Source: Rhodanobacter sp. C05 (lineage in GTDB: Bacteria; Pseudomonadota; Gammaproteobacteria; Xanthomonadales; Rhodanobacteraceae). From it: a stretch of DNA of 64,000 nt. The notes under the pieces were generated by a model. The model was given only the letters and a program-made list of their open reading frames with translations. It did no database searches and was not told the origin of the DNA. Position numbers and translations under genes: made by a program. The DNA lies in contig NZ_MUNQ01000005.1 of NCBI RefSeq assembly GCF_002001165.1, forward strand, positions 186,001-250,000, given 5' to 3'. This document shows, piece by piece, positions 52,761-61,859 of the stretch (its first letter is position 1; each line of letters starts with the position of its first letter).

Positions 52761-54578
52761 TCACACGGAAGTGGGCGTCTTGGCGCCCGCTTCCTGCGGG
52801 GCTGGCGGCACCAACGCGATCACCAGCCAGCCCGGTCGCGGTTCCAGTCCACGCTTGGTCGATGCCACCCGCAAAGCACCTTTTTCCTCCACACCGAACA
52901 TCAGCACGGCATTCAAGCCGTATTGCTCGATGAAATGCGACCAGTCGAACGTGTTGCTCAATCGGGTCGACTTGATCCGCCAGCCCTGTCCGAGCATCTC
53001 GGCAAAACGGCCATGGGTCATCTCGTCATCGAACAGCGGCGGCGCCAACAGGCTGCCCGACAAGGCCGCGCGATCGGTATTCTCCTGCGGCGTCAGGTTA
53101 CGCAATCGGTAGATCTTGTCACGGCCGAACTCCTGCCGGTAATGCACGCAGGCCAGTGAATTGCGCTCCCGATGGGTAGATACCGCCAGCAAGCGACCGA
53201 TGCCGGTGAGATCCAGATGACGCTCGGCATGCGGCGACGCCGGATTGCCGTAGAACGTGGGCAAGCCGTCCATGCGCGCCTGACGGATGCCTTCCCAGTC
53301 ATCGTCGGCCAGCATCACGCGAAATCCGGCTTCGTCCAACGCCTTGCCGATTGCACGGGCTACCTCGTCGGAGCCGAAAATCAACAGGCCGCGCGGCTCC
53401 GGCTCCGCCACCTTCAGCCAGATCGCCAACGGTCGTGCAGTCGCACTCTGCAACACCACCGTGCCGATGATCAGGATGAATACCAGCGGCACGAGCGCCT
53501 CAGCCCCGGTCACGCCCAGCGCGTCCAGCCGCAGGGCAAACAGCGCCGATACCGATGCAGCCACGATGCCACGTGGCGCCACCCAGCCGATCAGGGCGCG
53601 CTCGCGCCAGGTCAGCGCACTGCCCAGACTCGACAGCAGCACCGTCAACGGCCGCACCACCAACTGCGCGATCAGGAACAGCGCGATGCCCGCACCCAGC
53701 ATGCCGTCGGGCAGCGGCCAGTGCAGCCGTGCAGCCAGCAGGATGAACAGTACCGACACCAGCACCGTGGTCAGGCTTTCCTTGAAGTCGAGGATGTCGT
53801 CGATGTGCACGCCGCGCATGTTGCCCAGCGCGATGCCCATGATGGTCACCGCCAGCAATCCCGATTCATGCGTTATCACGTTGGAGACACTGAAGGCGAA
53901 CAGCACCGCCGCCAGCACCGCGTAGTTCTGCAGGTATTCGGGAATCATCTGTCGGCGCAGCAGGGATCCTGTCAGCCATGCGCTTAGTGCGCCGGTCACT
54001 GCGCCACAGCCGATCGTGGCGACGAAGATGCCGATGGTGTGACCTTCCTGCCGCGACACGATCGCCTCGAAGATCAACACGGCGAACAGCGCGCCCAGCG
54101 GATCGATCACGATGCCTTCCCAGCGCAACGTGTTGGCGATACGCGCGTTCGGCCGCAGCGTCCGCAGCATCGGTGCAATCACCGTCGGCCCGGTCACGCA
54201 GGCCAGTGCACCGAACAGCAAGGCGATCGACCAGCTCAGCCCAGCCACGATGTGCGCCGCCAGCGCCAGCAACAGCAACGCGGTCACCGCACCGTAACTG
54301 ACCAGGCCACGCACCACGTGACCGATACCCGGCAACTCGTGGAAGCGCAAAGTGAGACTGCCTTCGAACAGGATCAATGCCACCGCCAGCGACACGATCG
54401 GGAACAGCAGATCGCCCAGCAATTTGTCTGGGTCGAGCAAGCCGCTGACCGGTCCGAGCAAAATTCCGGCCAGCAACAAGAACAGGATTGCCGGCAACTT
54501 CACCCGCCACGCCAGCCACTGCGACAGGAAGCCGATCATCAGCATGCCAGCGAGCATCAGGCCGAGTTCGATAGTCAT
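52761..54578 (-). CDS. CPA1-type cation:proton antiporter with TrkA-N domain
   Basis: 605-residue protein: 12-13 membrane spans over residues 5-385 of the Na+/H+ exchanger type (WEGIVIDPLGALFAVLIFEA carries the conserved ion-site Asp; LIGWVAPRGIVAA is late). A Rossmann TrkA-N/KTN-like domain (about 395-520, LLIFGSDEVARAIGKAL) and a C-terminal part of about 80 residues follow. The nucleotide-binding domain suggests gating by NAD(H) or a related ligand. It probably exchanges Na+ or K+ for protons for pH and salt balance. It is a single gene with its own terminator. Confidence 0.93.
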   Translation of the reverse strand: MTIELGLMLAGMLMIGFLSQWLAWRVKLPAILFLLLAGILLGPVSGLLDPDKLLGDLLFPIVSLAVALILFEGSLTLRFHELPGIGHVVRGLVSYGAVTALLLLALAAHIVAGLSWSIALLFGALACVTGPTVIAPMLRTLRPNARIANTLRWEGIVIDPLGALFAVLIFEAIVSRQEGHTIGIFVATIGCGAVTGALSAWLTGSLLRRQMIPEYLQNYAVLAAVLFAFSVSNVITHESGLLAVTIMGIALGNMRGVHIDDILDFKESLTTVLVSVLFILLAARLHWPLPDGMLGAGIALFLIAQLVVRPLTVLLSSLGSALTWRERALIGWVAPRGIVAASVSALFALRLDALGVTGAEALVPLVFILIIGTVVLQSATARPLAIWLKVAEPEPRGLLIFGSDEVARAIGKALDEAGFRVMLADDDWEGIRQARMDGLPTFYGNPASPHAERHLDLTGIGRLLAVSTHRERNSLACVHYRQEFGRDKIYRLRNLTPQENTDRAALSGSLLAPPLFDDEMTHGRFAEMLGQGWRIKSTRLSNTFDWSHFIEQYGLNAVLMFGVEEKGALRVASTKRGLEPRPGWLVIALVPPAPQEAGAKTPTSV

Positions 54579-54660
54579 CGCTGTCCCTGGGCCAAGGTCG
54601 GAGCGCTATCGGAGCACGCGCCATGTACACGCGTCCAGCCGACACGCCACGGAGCCTGAC

Positions 54661-56160
54661 TCAGAATCGCCGGTACTGCAGTGCTTCGGCCAGATGCTCA
54701 CGCTCGAGCAAGGCCGCACCACCATCAAGGTCGGCAATCGTGCGGGCAACCCGAAGCACCCGATGATAGGCACGCGCGGACAGACCCAGCCGTTCCAGCG
54801 CGGCTTCGAACCAGTGCCGTTCGGCCGGGCCCAGTGCGCAGTCGCGTTCCAGCTCGCGCGTGCTGATTTCCGCGTTTGGCCGTCCGGCCCGCATCAGCGA
54901 CTGCCGCCGTGCCTTGAGTACCCGCGCGCGCACCGTGGCGGAATCCTCATCACGCTTGCTGCGCGGCGAGCCGAGGTCGGCCAGTGGCACCTGCGGCACT
55001 TCCACGCAGAGATCGATACGATCAAGCAGCGGCCCCGAGATGCGCGAGCGATAGCGCTGGATCTGGTCCGGTGTGCAATGGCAACGCTGGCGCGGATCGC
55101 CGACGTAGCCGCATGGGCACGGATTCATCGCCGCCACCAGCTGGAACTGGGCCGGAAATGTCGACTGCCGTGCAGCTCGCGAGATCACGATATGACCGGA
55201 CTCCATCGGCTCGCGCAGCACTTCCAGCACGTGCCGGCTGAACTCCGGCAACTCGTCCAGGAACAGCACTCCGTTGTGCGCCAGCGAAATCTCGCCTGGC
55301 CGCGGATACGAACCACCGCCCACCAGCGCCACTGCCGACGCGGTGTGATGCGGCGCGCGGAACGGGCGCCGACGCCATTGCGCCAGATCGGCGTTCTGCC
55401 CGGCCACCGAAAGCACCGCGCAGGTTTCCAGCGCCTCCGACTCCGACAACGGCGGCAGGATGCCAGGCAGGCGCTCAGCGAGCATGGTCTTGCCAGTGCC
55501 GGGTGGCCCCATCAGCAGCAGGTGATGGCCGCCGACGGCGGTGATTTCCAGTGCACGTCGCGCCTGCAACTGACCGCGCACGTCGCTCAGATCCGGTCCA
55601 CTGTCGGCACCACCATCGCTGGGAATGCCGATCGGCGCGGACAACTCCTGCGCGCCACGCAGCCAACCACATACCTCGGCCAGCGTGTCGGCCACCCGTA
55701 CATCCACATCCGGCACCAAGGCGGCCTCGGCGGCGTTCTCGCGCGGCACCACCATCCTGCGCCCACGTGCCCGCGCGCGCAGCAGTGCCGGCAGCACGCC
55801 GGAGACGCTGCGCAGCGAGCCGGTCAGCGCCAGTTCGCCGAGGAATTCGCAATCGTCCAGTTTTTCGCGCGGCACCTGACCGCTGGCCGCGAGGATGCCC
55901 AGCGCAATCGACAGGTCGAAGCGACCTCCATCCTTGGGCAGTTCGGCCGGCGCCAGGTTCACGGTGACCCGGCGATTGGGGTATTCGAACGCGGTGTTCT
56001 GGATCGCCACGCGCACGCGATCACGCGCTTCGCGTACCGCAGCCTCGGGCAAGCCGACAATATTGGTGGCGGGCAGGCCACCGGAGAGATGCACCTCGAC
56101 CATCACCTGCGGTGCGGCGATGCCTTCCTGTGCGCGGCTGAGGGTGACGGCAAGGCTCAT
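54661..56160 (-). CDS. comM: ComM / YifB family Mg-chelatase-like AAA ATPase
   Basis: 499-residue hexameric helicase that drives branch migration during natural transformation. An N-terminal ChlI-like domain (about 1-165, ending in VRVADTLAEVCGWL) is followed by the AAA core: Walker A GPPGTGKT near 220, Walker B with FLDELPEF near 300, and a zinc-like CPCGYVGDPRQRCHC insert. A C-terminal helical lid comes last. The ATG at 56160 gives the canonical start MSLAVTLSRAQEG; a frame extending to 56229 is not needed. Its presence hints at, but does not prove, natural competence. Confidence 0.95.
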   Translation of the reverse strand: MSLAVTLSRAQEGIAAPQVMVEVHLSGGLPATNIVGLPEAAVREARDRVRVAIQNTAFEYPNRRVTVNLAPAELPKDGGRFDLSIALGILAASGQVPREKLDDCEFLGELALTGSLRSVSGVLPALLRARARGRRMVVPRENAAEAALVPDVDVRVADTLAEVCGWLRGAQELSAPIGIPSDGGADSGPDLSDVRGQLQARRALEITAVGGHHLLLMGPPGTGKTMLAERLPGILPPLSESEALETCAVLSVAGQNADLAQWRRRPFRAPHHTASAVALVGGGSYPRPGEISLAHNGVLFLDELPEFSRHVLEVLREPMESGHIVISRAARQSTFPAQFQLVAAMNPCPCGYVGDPRQRCHCTPDQIQRYRSRISGPLLDRIDLCVEVPQVPLADLGSPRSKRDEDSATVRARVLKARRQSLMRAGRPNAEISTRELERDCALGPAERHWFEAALERLGLSARAYHRVLRVARTIADLDGGAALLEREHLAEALQYRRF

Positions 56161-56241
56161 GCGGCCGAGGGTCGCTGCTGCACGGAAGGGTCGCTGCCAT
56201 GCAGGGACATCGGGCGACTCCATCCGCATTTGAATAAATAA

Positions 56242-56286
56242 CCGCCCCCGATCACTCTCGGGGTGAGGGTGACGGATCGGGGGCGG
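56242..56286 (-). terminator. Terminator of ubiK
   Basis: Perfect 12-bp arms CCGCCCCCGATC (56242-56253) and GATCGGGGGCGG (56275-56286) with a 21-base loop, then TTATTTATTC on the minus strand. It lies between the ubiK stop (56308) and the comM start. Confidence 0.7.
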
Positions 56287-56307
56287 CTCCCGGGAGGTTG
56301 GTTGTTG

Positions 56308-56565
56308 CTAGCCCCCGCGGGCAGCCACGGCAGCCTCGAGTTCGGCCACGCGTCGCTCCAATTCGTCGACCTTGGCGCGCGTACGCGCCAGCACTTGCGT
56401 CTGGACTTCGAATTCCTCGCGGGTGACCAGGTCGAGGCGGCGCAATCCTTGCGCCAGAACATCCTGGAAGTTGGCTCGCAAATCCTGTTGCGCCTGTGCC
56501 AGTCCTGGCGGTACCAACGACACAAGTCGCAGGGCAATCTGGTCGATATCCTGCCTATCCATCAT
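56308..56565 (-). CDS. ubiK: Ubiquinone biosynthesis accessory factor UbiK
   Basis: 85-residue helical protein of the UbiK/YqiC (BMFP) family: LVSLVPPGLAQAQQDLRANF, LDLVTREEFEVQTQVL and a C-terminal coiled coil (RTRAKVDELERRVAELEA). UbiK pairs with UbiJ to help deliver lipid intermediates of ubiquinone under aerobic conditions. Two adjacent ATGs (56565 and 56562) are equally plausible; a GAGG lies 8 bases before the first. It is divergent from the P-II gene (183 bp apart). Confidence 0.9.
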   Translation of the reverse strand: MMDRQDIDQIALRLVSLVPPGLAQAQQDLRANFQDVLAQGLRRLDLVTREEFEVQTQVLARTRAKVDELERRVAELEAAVAARGG

Positions 56566-56745
56566 GGATAGCGCCTCGAACTCGTCGGAATGAAGTCTAG
56601 GTGAATGGAATTTGGGTACACCATCGGTATGCTCCATCAATAAACGTAAGGATTGTCCTACACGAGCCTCCCTCAGGCGACAACACACCAAGAGGCAGGC
56701 AGAATGCGGGTTTATCGTGTCGATATCCGTCGATTCAAGGAATAA

Positions 56746-57087
<342 letters not shown>

Positions 57088-57167
57088 TCCCTGTCGACGC
57101 ACCCTGACCGCGCCGGAGTGTTCCAGCCCCACAGCAACCCCGGGCACGAAAAAGGTAAGCCCGTGGC

Positions 57168-57198
57168 AACCCGCGCTGCACCTTGCCGCACGCGGGTT
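57168..57198 (+). terminator. Hairpin behind the P-II gene
   Basis: Arms AACCCGCG (57168-57175) and CGCGGGTT (57191-57198) with a 15-base loop, followed by ATCCCCC rather than T's. Terminator function is uncertain. Confidence 0.4.
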
Positions 57199-57227
57199 AT
57201 CCCCCGACTTGTGCACAACTTGTTGGG

Positions 57228-57256
57228 TTGACCCTGCTTGGCGCACCCGATATGTT
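57228..57256 (+). promoter_or_regulatory. Promoter of the nrd transcript
   Basis: TTGACC (57228-57233) and TATGTT (57251-57256) are 17 bases apart. The predicted start lies near 57263, exactly where the riboswitch begins. Confidence 0.6.
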
Positions 57257-57263
57257 GTGTCCG

Positions 57264-57470
57264 TCGGTGCCCGTCCAGACGCGATCGTCGGTCGGGCTTA
57301 AAAGGGAATCCGGTGTAAATCCGGAACTGCCCCGCAGCGGTAAAGCGGAAACGAACGTCACCACATGCACTGGTCGTCCACGACTGGGAAGCGGGGACAA
57401 GTAGGCGGATCGCAAGATCCATGTCCGCAAGTCCGAAGACCTGCCGGCACATCGGGACGAACGTGTCCCG
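57264..57470 (+). promoter_or_regulatory. Cobalamin (B12) riboswitch with expression-platform hairpin
   Basis: The aptamer core is clear: AAAAGGGAATCCGGTG with AAATCCGGAACTGCCCCGC and GCGGTAAAGC (B12-box region), later GGGAAGCGGGGACAAGTAGG and AGTCCGAAGACCTGCC. The closing stem pairs GTGCC near 57268 with GGCAC near 57446. A hairpin CGGGAC/GTCCCG (57453-57470) follows as part of the platform. With about 145 bases more to the nrdA ATG, translation or transcription of nrdA should fall when adenosylcobalamin is available. Confidence 0.92.
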
Positions 57471-57616
57471 GTGCGTAGTGACGGCTTCCGCGGGGAGGCA
57501 CGTCGCAGTGCAGTAGGCCGCATGGCGCCTGCATTGTGACCCGTTCCCGGAATCCATCGCTTCAGGCCCTGCGCGCGGGAGCAGGTGTTTGATGTCCATG
57601 CCGGGAGCCCACAGCC

Positions 57617-60100
57617 ATGCAACCTCAGAATACCGCTACCCGCGAGCGCACCACCGCGCGCGTCGATTCACCCGCTGATGCCGCCACCGAGGCGGCGTCA
57701 CCCGACGACTCATTCACCTTGACCCCGCCGCACAACCCCGGCCAGATGCGTGTGACCAAGCGCAACGGCGGCCAGGAAACCGTCGACGTCAACAAGATCG
57801 TGCGCGCGGTGACCCGCAGCAGCGAAGGCCTGCATGGCGTCGACCCGCTGCGCGTGGCGCTGAAGACCATCGGCGGCCTGTACGACGGCGCCACCACCCA
57901 GGAGCTGGACCAGCTTTCCATCCGCACCGCCGCGGCACTGACGGCTGAAGAGCCAGAGTACGGCCAGCTTGCCGCACGCCTGCTCGGTGCCTACATCGAC
58001 AAGGAAGTGAGCGGCCAGGAAATCCAGAGTTTCTCGCAGTCGATCGCGCGCGGCGCGGAACTGGGCATCCTCAACGCGCGCCTGCGCGACTTCGTCGCCA
58101 TCAACGCACGCAAGTTGAACGACGCAATCGATCCGCTGGCCACACGCCGCTTCGAATACTTCGGCCTGCGCACGGTGTACGACCGCTACCTGCTGCGCCA
58201 TCCGCAGCTGCGTTTCGTGATCGAGACGCCGCAGCATTTCTTCATGCGCATCGCCTGCGCGCTCGGTGGCAACGAGATCGGCGAAACGCTGGAACTCTAT
58301 CGGCTGCTGTCCTCGCTGGAATACATCGCCAGCTCGCCCACTCTGTTCAACGCCGGCACCGCACACGAACAGCTGAGCTCGTGCTACCTGCTCGACTCGC
58401 CGCTCGACTCGCTGGAGTCGATCTACGACAAGTACGCCGACGTCGCCAAGCTCAGCAAGTTCGCCGGCGGCATCGGCCTGGCTTATTCGCGGGTACGTTC
58501 GCGCGGCTCGCTGATCAAGGGCACCAACGGGCATTCCAATGGCCTGCTGCCATGGCTGAAGACGCTGGATGCCTCGGTCGCCGCGGTGAACCAGGGCGGC
58601 AAGCGCAAGGGCGCGGCCTGCGTGTACCTGGAATCGTGGCACGCCGACATCGAGGATTTTCTCGCGCTGCGCGACAACACCGGCGACGACGCGCGCCGCG
58701 CGCACAACCTCAACATCGCGAACTGGATCCCCGACGAATTCATGCGCCGCGTCGAAAGCGATGGCGACTGGTCGCTGTTCGATCCGAAGGTGATGCCGCA
58801 TCTGGTCGACAGCTGGGGCGAAACCTTCGATCGCGCCTATCGCGAAGCCGAGGCGAATGGCCTCGCCGTGAAGACGGTGAAGGCACGCGAGTTGTATGCC
58901 CGCATGATGCGCACGCTGGCGCAGACCGGCAACGGCTGGATGACGTTCAAGGATCGCTGCAACGCCACCAGCAACCAGACCGCCCATCCCGACAATGTGA
59001 TCCACCTGTCCAACCTGTGCACCGAGATCCTCGAAGTGAGCTCGGCCAGCGAGACGGCCGTGTGCAATCTGGGCTCGGTGAACCTGGCGCGGCACGTGGT
59101 CCGCGCCGCTGATGAAAGCTACGCGTTCGATTTCGAGCAGCTCGCCTCGACCGTGCGTACCGCCGTGCGCCAGCTCAACCGGGTGATCGACCTCAACTTC
59201 TATCCGATCGACACCGCGCGCACCGCCAACATGAAGTGGCGTCCGGTCGGTCTCGGCGTGATGGGCCTGCAGGACGTGTTCTTCAAACTTCGCCTGCCGT
59301 TCGATTCAACCGAAGCGCTGGCACTGTCCACCCGCATCGCCGAGGAGATCTATTTCCACGCGCTGTCGATGTCGACCGAACTGGCCGCAGTCGAAGGCAC
59401 ACACCCGGGCTTCGCCGAGAGCCGCGCCGCGAACGGTGAATTGCAGTTCGACTACTGGCCGAATGCCACGCCACAAGACCGCGCGCGCTGGGAAGCGCTG
59501 CGCGAACGCATCAAGCAGCACGGCCTGCGCAACTCGCTGCTGATCGCGATCGCGCCGACCGCCACGATCGCCTCGATCGCCGGCTGCTACGAGTGCATCG
59601 AGCCGCAGGTCAGCAACCTGTTCAAGCGCGAGACGCTGTCGGGCGATTTCCTGCAGGTCAATCGTTACCTTGCCGACGAACTGAAGACACTCGGCCTGTG
59701 GACCTCTGAAATCCGCGACGCGATCAAGCTGGCGGAAGGCTCGATCCAGGGTATAGCGGCGATTCCGGAACGCCTGCGTGCGATCTATCGCACGGTGTGG
59801 GAGCTGCCGCAGAAGGCACTGATCGAACTCGGTGCCGCGCGTGGCGCCTATATCGATCAGAGCCAGTCGCTGAACCTGTTCATGGAAAACCCGAACATCG
59901 GCCAGCTCAGCTCGATGTACATGTACGCATGGAAGGCCGGCATCAAGACCACCTACTACCTGCGCTCGCGCCCGGCCACCAGGATCACCAAGACCACCGT
60001 GTCGACGGACAAGACCGTGCTGGTCGTGGATCAGGTGCAGGCCAATGCCGCGGTGTTCTGCTCGCTGGAAAATCCCGAGTACTGCGAGGCTTGTCAGTAG
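57617..60100 (+). CDS. nrdA: Ribonucleotide reductase class Ia, alpha subunit
   Basis: 827-residue catalytic subunit that reduces ribonucleotides to deoxyribonucleotides. An N-terminal extension of about 40 residues precedes an ATP-cone (about 43-135, VTKRNGGQETVDVNKIVRAV). The catalytic cysteines are in SSCYLLDS and HLSNLCTEILE, and the thiyl chemistry is completed by the redox pair in the final CEAC. It needs NrdB for the radical. A cobalamin riboswitch in its leader implies that a B12-dependent class II enzyme is also encoded elsewhere. nrdB follows only after 606 bp occupied by two repeats and an antisense gene. Confidence 0.97.
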   Translation: MQPQNTATRERTTARVDSPADAATEAASPDDSFTLTPPHNPGQMRVTKRNGGQETVDVNKIVRAVTRSSEGLHGVDPLRVALKTIGGLYDGATTQELDQLSIRTAAALTAEEPEYGQLAARLLGAYIDKEVSGQEIQSFSQSIARGAELGILNARLRDFVAINARKLNDAIDPLATRRFEYFGLRTVYDRYLLRHPQLRFVIETPQHFFMRIACALGGNEIGETLELYRLLSSLEYIASSPTLFNAGTAHEQLSSCYLLDSPLDSLESIYDKYADVAKLSKFAGGIGLAYSRVRSRGSLIKGTNGHSNGLLPWLKTLDASVAAVNQGGKRKGAACVYLESWHADIEDFLALRDNTGDDARRAHNLNIANWIPDEFMRRVESDGDWSLFDPKVMPHLVDSWGETFDRAYREAEANGLAVKTVKARELYARMMRTLAQTGNGWMTFKDRCNATSNQTAHPDNVIHLSNLCTEILEVSSASETAVCNLGSVNLARHVVRAADESYAFDFEQLASTVRTAVRQLNRVIDLNFYPIDTARTANMKWRPVGLGVMGLQDVFFKLRLPFDSTEALALSTRIAEEIYFHALSMSTELAAVEGTHPGFAESRAANGELQFDYWPNATPQDRARWEALRERIKQHGLRNSLLIAIAPTATIASIAGCYECIEPQVSNLFKRETLSGDFLQVNRYLADELKTLGLWTSEIRDAIKLAEGSIQGIAAIPERLRAIYRTVWELPQKALIELGAARGAYIDQSQSLNLFMENPNIGQLSSMYMYAWKAGIKTTYYLRSRPATRITKTTVSTDKTVLVVDQVQANAAVFCSLENPEYCEACQ

Positions 60101-60109
60101 CGCCATGCT

Positions 60110-60193
60110 CGTCATCCCAGCGAAAGCTGGGATCCAGCGTCTTTCGCTCAAACAAAGCATGGGCGCTGGATTCCAGCTTTCGCTGGAATGACG
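60110..60193. repeat. Palindromic intergenic repeat, copy B
   Basis: 84 bp with inverted ends GTCATCCCAGCGAAAGCTGG and the mirrored CCAGCTTTCGCTGGAATGAC, nine bases behind nrdA. It belongs to the same family as copies A and C and flanks the GIY-YIG gene on the left. Confidence 0.9.
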
Positions 60194-60209
60194 GTGAGGG
60201 AGTGGGAAT

Positions 60210-60506
60210 TCAGTCGCAAACCTCCGCATACAAATCCCGCCAATACGGATTGGACTTCTCGATGAGCTCGATCTTCCATGCACGCTTCCATGCCTTGATC
60301 GCCTTCTCGCGGGTGATCGCGGAATCCATCGTCTCGTGCAACTCGAACCAGACAAGGTTGTGTACGTGATGACGTTGGGTGAAGCCATCGACCACATTGT
60401 TCCGGTGCTGCCAGATACGTGCCGGCAGACTGGAAGTTACGCCGACATACAGTGTGCCGTTGCGACCACTGGCGAGAAGGTAAACGCAAGGTGAGCGCGC
60501 TCGCAT
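60210..60506 (-). CDS. GIY-YIG family small endonuclease-like protein
   Basis: 98-residue single-domain GIY-YIG protein (UPF0213/YhbQ-like). The pair of motifs is CVYLL and LYVGVT, the catalytic Arg is in ARIWQH and the metal-binding Glu in ITREKAIKAWKR; the length is typical. It lies antisense between nrdA and nrdB, boxed in by two copies of the same palindromic repeat, which points to a mobile or repeat-associated origin. The ATG at 60506 is chosen to start just before the fold; an earlier ATG at 60566 reads into the repeat. Confidence 0.85.
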   Translation of the reverse strand: MRARSPCVYLLASGRNGTLYVGVTSSLPARIWQHRNNVVDGFTQRHHVHNLVWFELHETMDSAITREKAIKAWKRAWKIELIEKSNPYWRDLYAEVCD

Positions 60507-60560
60507 TAGGCAAATCCATTCCCGCAGCTCAAGTGTCTGGAAACCTATCAATGAAACACC

Positions 60561-60658
60561 CGTCATCCCAGCGAAAGCTGGGATCCAGAGCCTTTGGCCT
60601 ACATGGCAGCGCGATGAAAACTGAAGTCACTGGGCCCCAGCTTTCGCTGGGATGACGA
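60561..60658. repeat. Palindromic intergenic repeat, copy C
   Basis: About 98 bp with ends GTCATCCCAGCGAAAGCTGG (left) and CCAGCTTTCGCTGGGATGAC (right). It lies between the GIY-YIG gene and nrdB. Its outer arms are nearly identical to copy B, while the centre differs. Confidence 0.9.
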
Positions 60659-60706
60659 GCCAAAGCACCCGCGCCTCACTGGCTGCGAACCACACAAGGA
60701 AAACCC

Positions 60707-61732
60707 ATGTCCGCCCAACCCATCCGCAACGCCCACATCCTCGACCCGGGATTCGAGCTCACCCTGCGCCCGATGCGCTACCCCGGCTTCTACGAGATGT
60801 ACCGCAACGCGATCAAGAACACCTGGACGGTCGAGGAAGTGGATTTCTCGATGGACACGGCGGACCTCTCGTCGAAGATGTCCGCCGCCGATCGCCACCT
60901 GATCCATCGCCTGGTGGCGTTCTTCGCCACAGGCGACACCATCGTGTCGAACAACCTGGTGCTGAATCTGTATCAGCACATCAATTCGCCCGAAGCGCGT
61001 ATGTACCTATCGCGCCAGCTGTACGAGGAAGCGCTGCACGTGCAGTTCTATCTCACCCTGCTCGACACCTACATTCCTGATCCGGCCGAACGCAACATGG
61101 CGTTCGCGGCGATCGAGAACATCCCCTCGATCCGCGCCAAGGGCGAGTTCTGCTTCAAGTGGATCGACTCGGTGCAGGACCTGCGTCGGCTGGAGACGCG
61201 CGAGCAGAGGCGGCAGTTCCTGCTCAACCTGATCTGCTTCGCCGCCTGCATCGAAGGCCTGTTCTTCTACGCCGCGTTCGCCTATGTCTACTACCTGCGC
61301 TCGCGCGGTCTGCTGCACGGCCTCGCCGCGGGCACCAACTGGGTGTTCCGCGACGAGAGCGGCCACATGGCGTTCGCGTTCGATGTCGTGCGCACGGTGC
61401 GCGAGCAGGAACCCGAGCTGTTCGACGACGCCATGCGCGCGCAGGTCGAGCAGATGATGGAAGACGCGATCGCCTGCGAGACCCTGTTCGCCGAGGACGT
61501 GCTCTCCGGCGGCGTGGTCGGTCTGTCGGTGAAGGACATGCGCCAGTACCTCGAATACTGCGCCGACCAGCGCCTGGCCCAGCTGGACATGCCGAAGAAG
61601 TATGGCGCGAAGAACCCGTTCGACTTCATGGACCTGCAGGACGTGCAGGAAGTGACCAATTTCTTCGAGCGCCGGGTGTCGGCGTATCAGGTTGGCGTGC
61701 AGGGTGAAGTGGCGTTCGATATGGCGTTCTGA
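60707..61732 (+). CDS. nrdB: Ribonucleotide reductase class Ia, beta subunit
   Basis: 341-residue radical-generating subunit. The di-iron ligands are present: Asp in FATGDTIVSNN, Glu and His in YEEALHVQFY (with the radical Tyr four residues after the His), Glu in ACIEGLFFYAAF, and Glu and His in RDESGHMAF. AAGGA lies 7 bases before the ATG. It must act with NrdA but is separated from it by an antisense gene and two palindromes; no separate promoter is evident, so read-through from nrdA is probable. Confidence 0.96.
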   Translation: MSAQPIRNAHILDPGFELTLRPMRYPGFYEMYRNAIKNTWTVEEVDFSMDTADLSSKMSAADRHLIHRLVAFFATGDTIVSNNLVLNLYQHINSPEARMYLSRQLYEEALHVQFYLTLLDTYIPDPAERNMAFAAIENIPSIRAKGEFCFKWIDSVQDLRRLETREQRRQFLLNLICFAACIEGLFFYAAFAYVYYLRSRGLLHGLAAGTNWVFRDESGHMAFAFDVVRTVREQEPELFDDAMRAQVEQMMEDAIACETLFAEDVLSGGVVGLSVKDMRQYLEYCADQRLAQLDMPKKYGAKNPFDFMDLQDVQEVTNFFERRVSAYQVGVQGEVAFDMAF

Positions 61733-61801
61733 CACGCCCTTTTCGTTGATCGGCCCCGTTGTGTCGCGCAGCGAGCGTTGGGGTATCGTCCGGCCTATTG
61801 A

Positions 61802-61842
61802 CTACACGTGTAGGCATGGCGTAGCGTAACTACATCTGTAGT
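61802..61842. promoter_or_regulatory. Pair of BlaI-type operators and candidate -35 box
   Basis: CTACACGTGTAG (61802-61813) and ACTACA-TC-TGTAGT (61829-61842) are palindromes with the TACA..TGTA core known for BlaI/MecI repressors, with centres about 28 bp apart. TTGACT at 61798-61803 could be the -35 box and overlaps the first operator. The second ends 17 bases before the blaI start. Confidence 0.7.
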
Positions 61843-61859
61843 CACGCGAACCATCAGCC

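Noticed and set aside
57195-57218. DnaA-box-like TTATCCCCC and the TTGTGCACAA palindrome before nrdA
   Set aside because: The nonamer misses the consensus end (CACA) and the palindrome does not fit the NrdR box. Either could matter, but the evidence is too thin to list as a site.
57710-59095. 461-codon minus-strand open frame opposite nrdA
   Set aside because: NrdA is certain by catalytic cysteines and ATP-cone; the antisense product is a compositional shadow.
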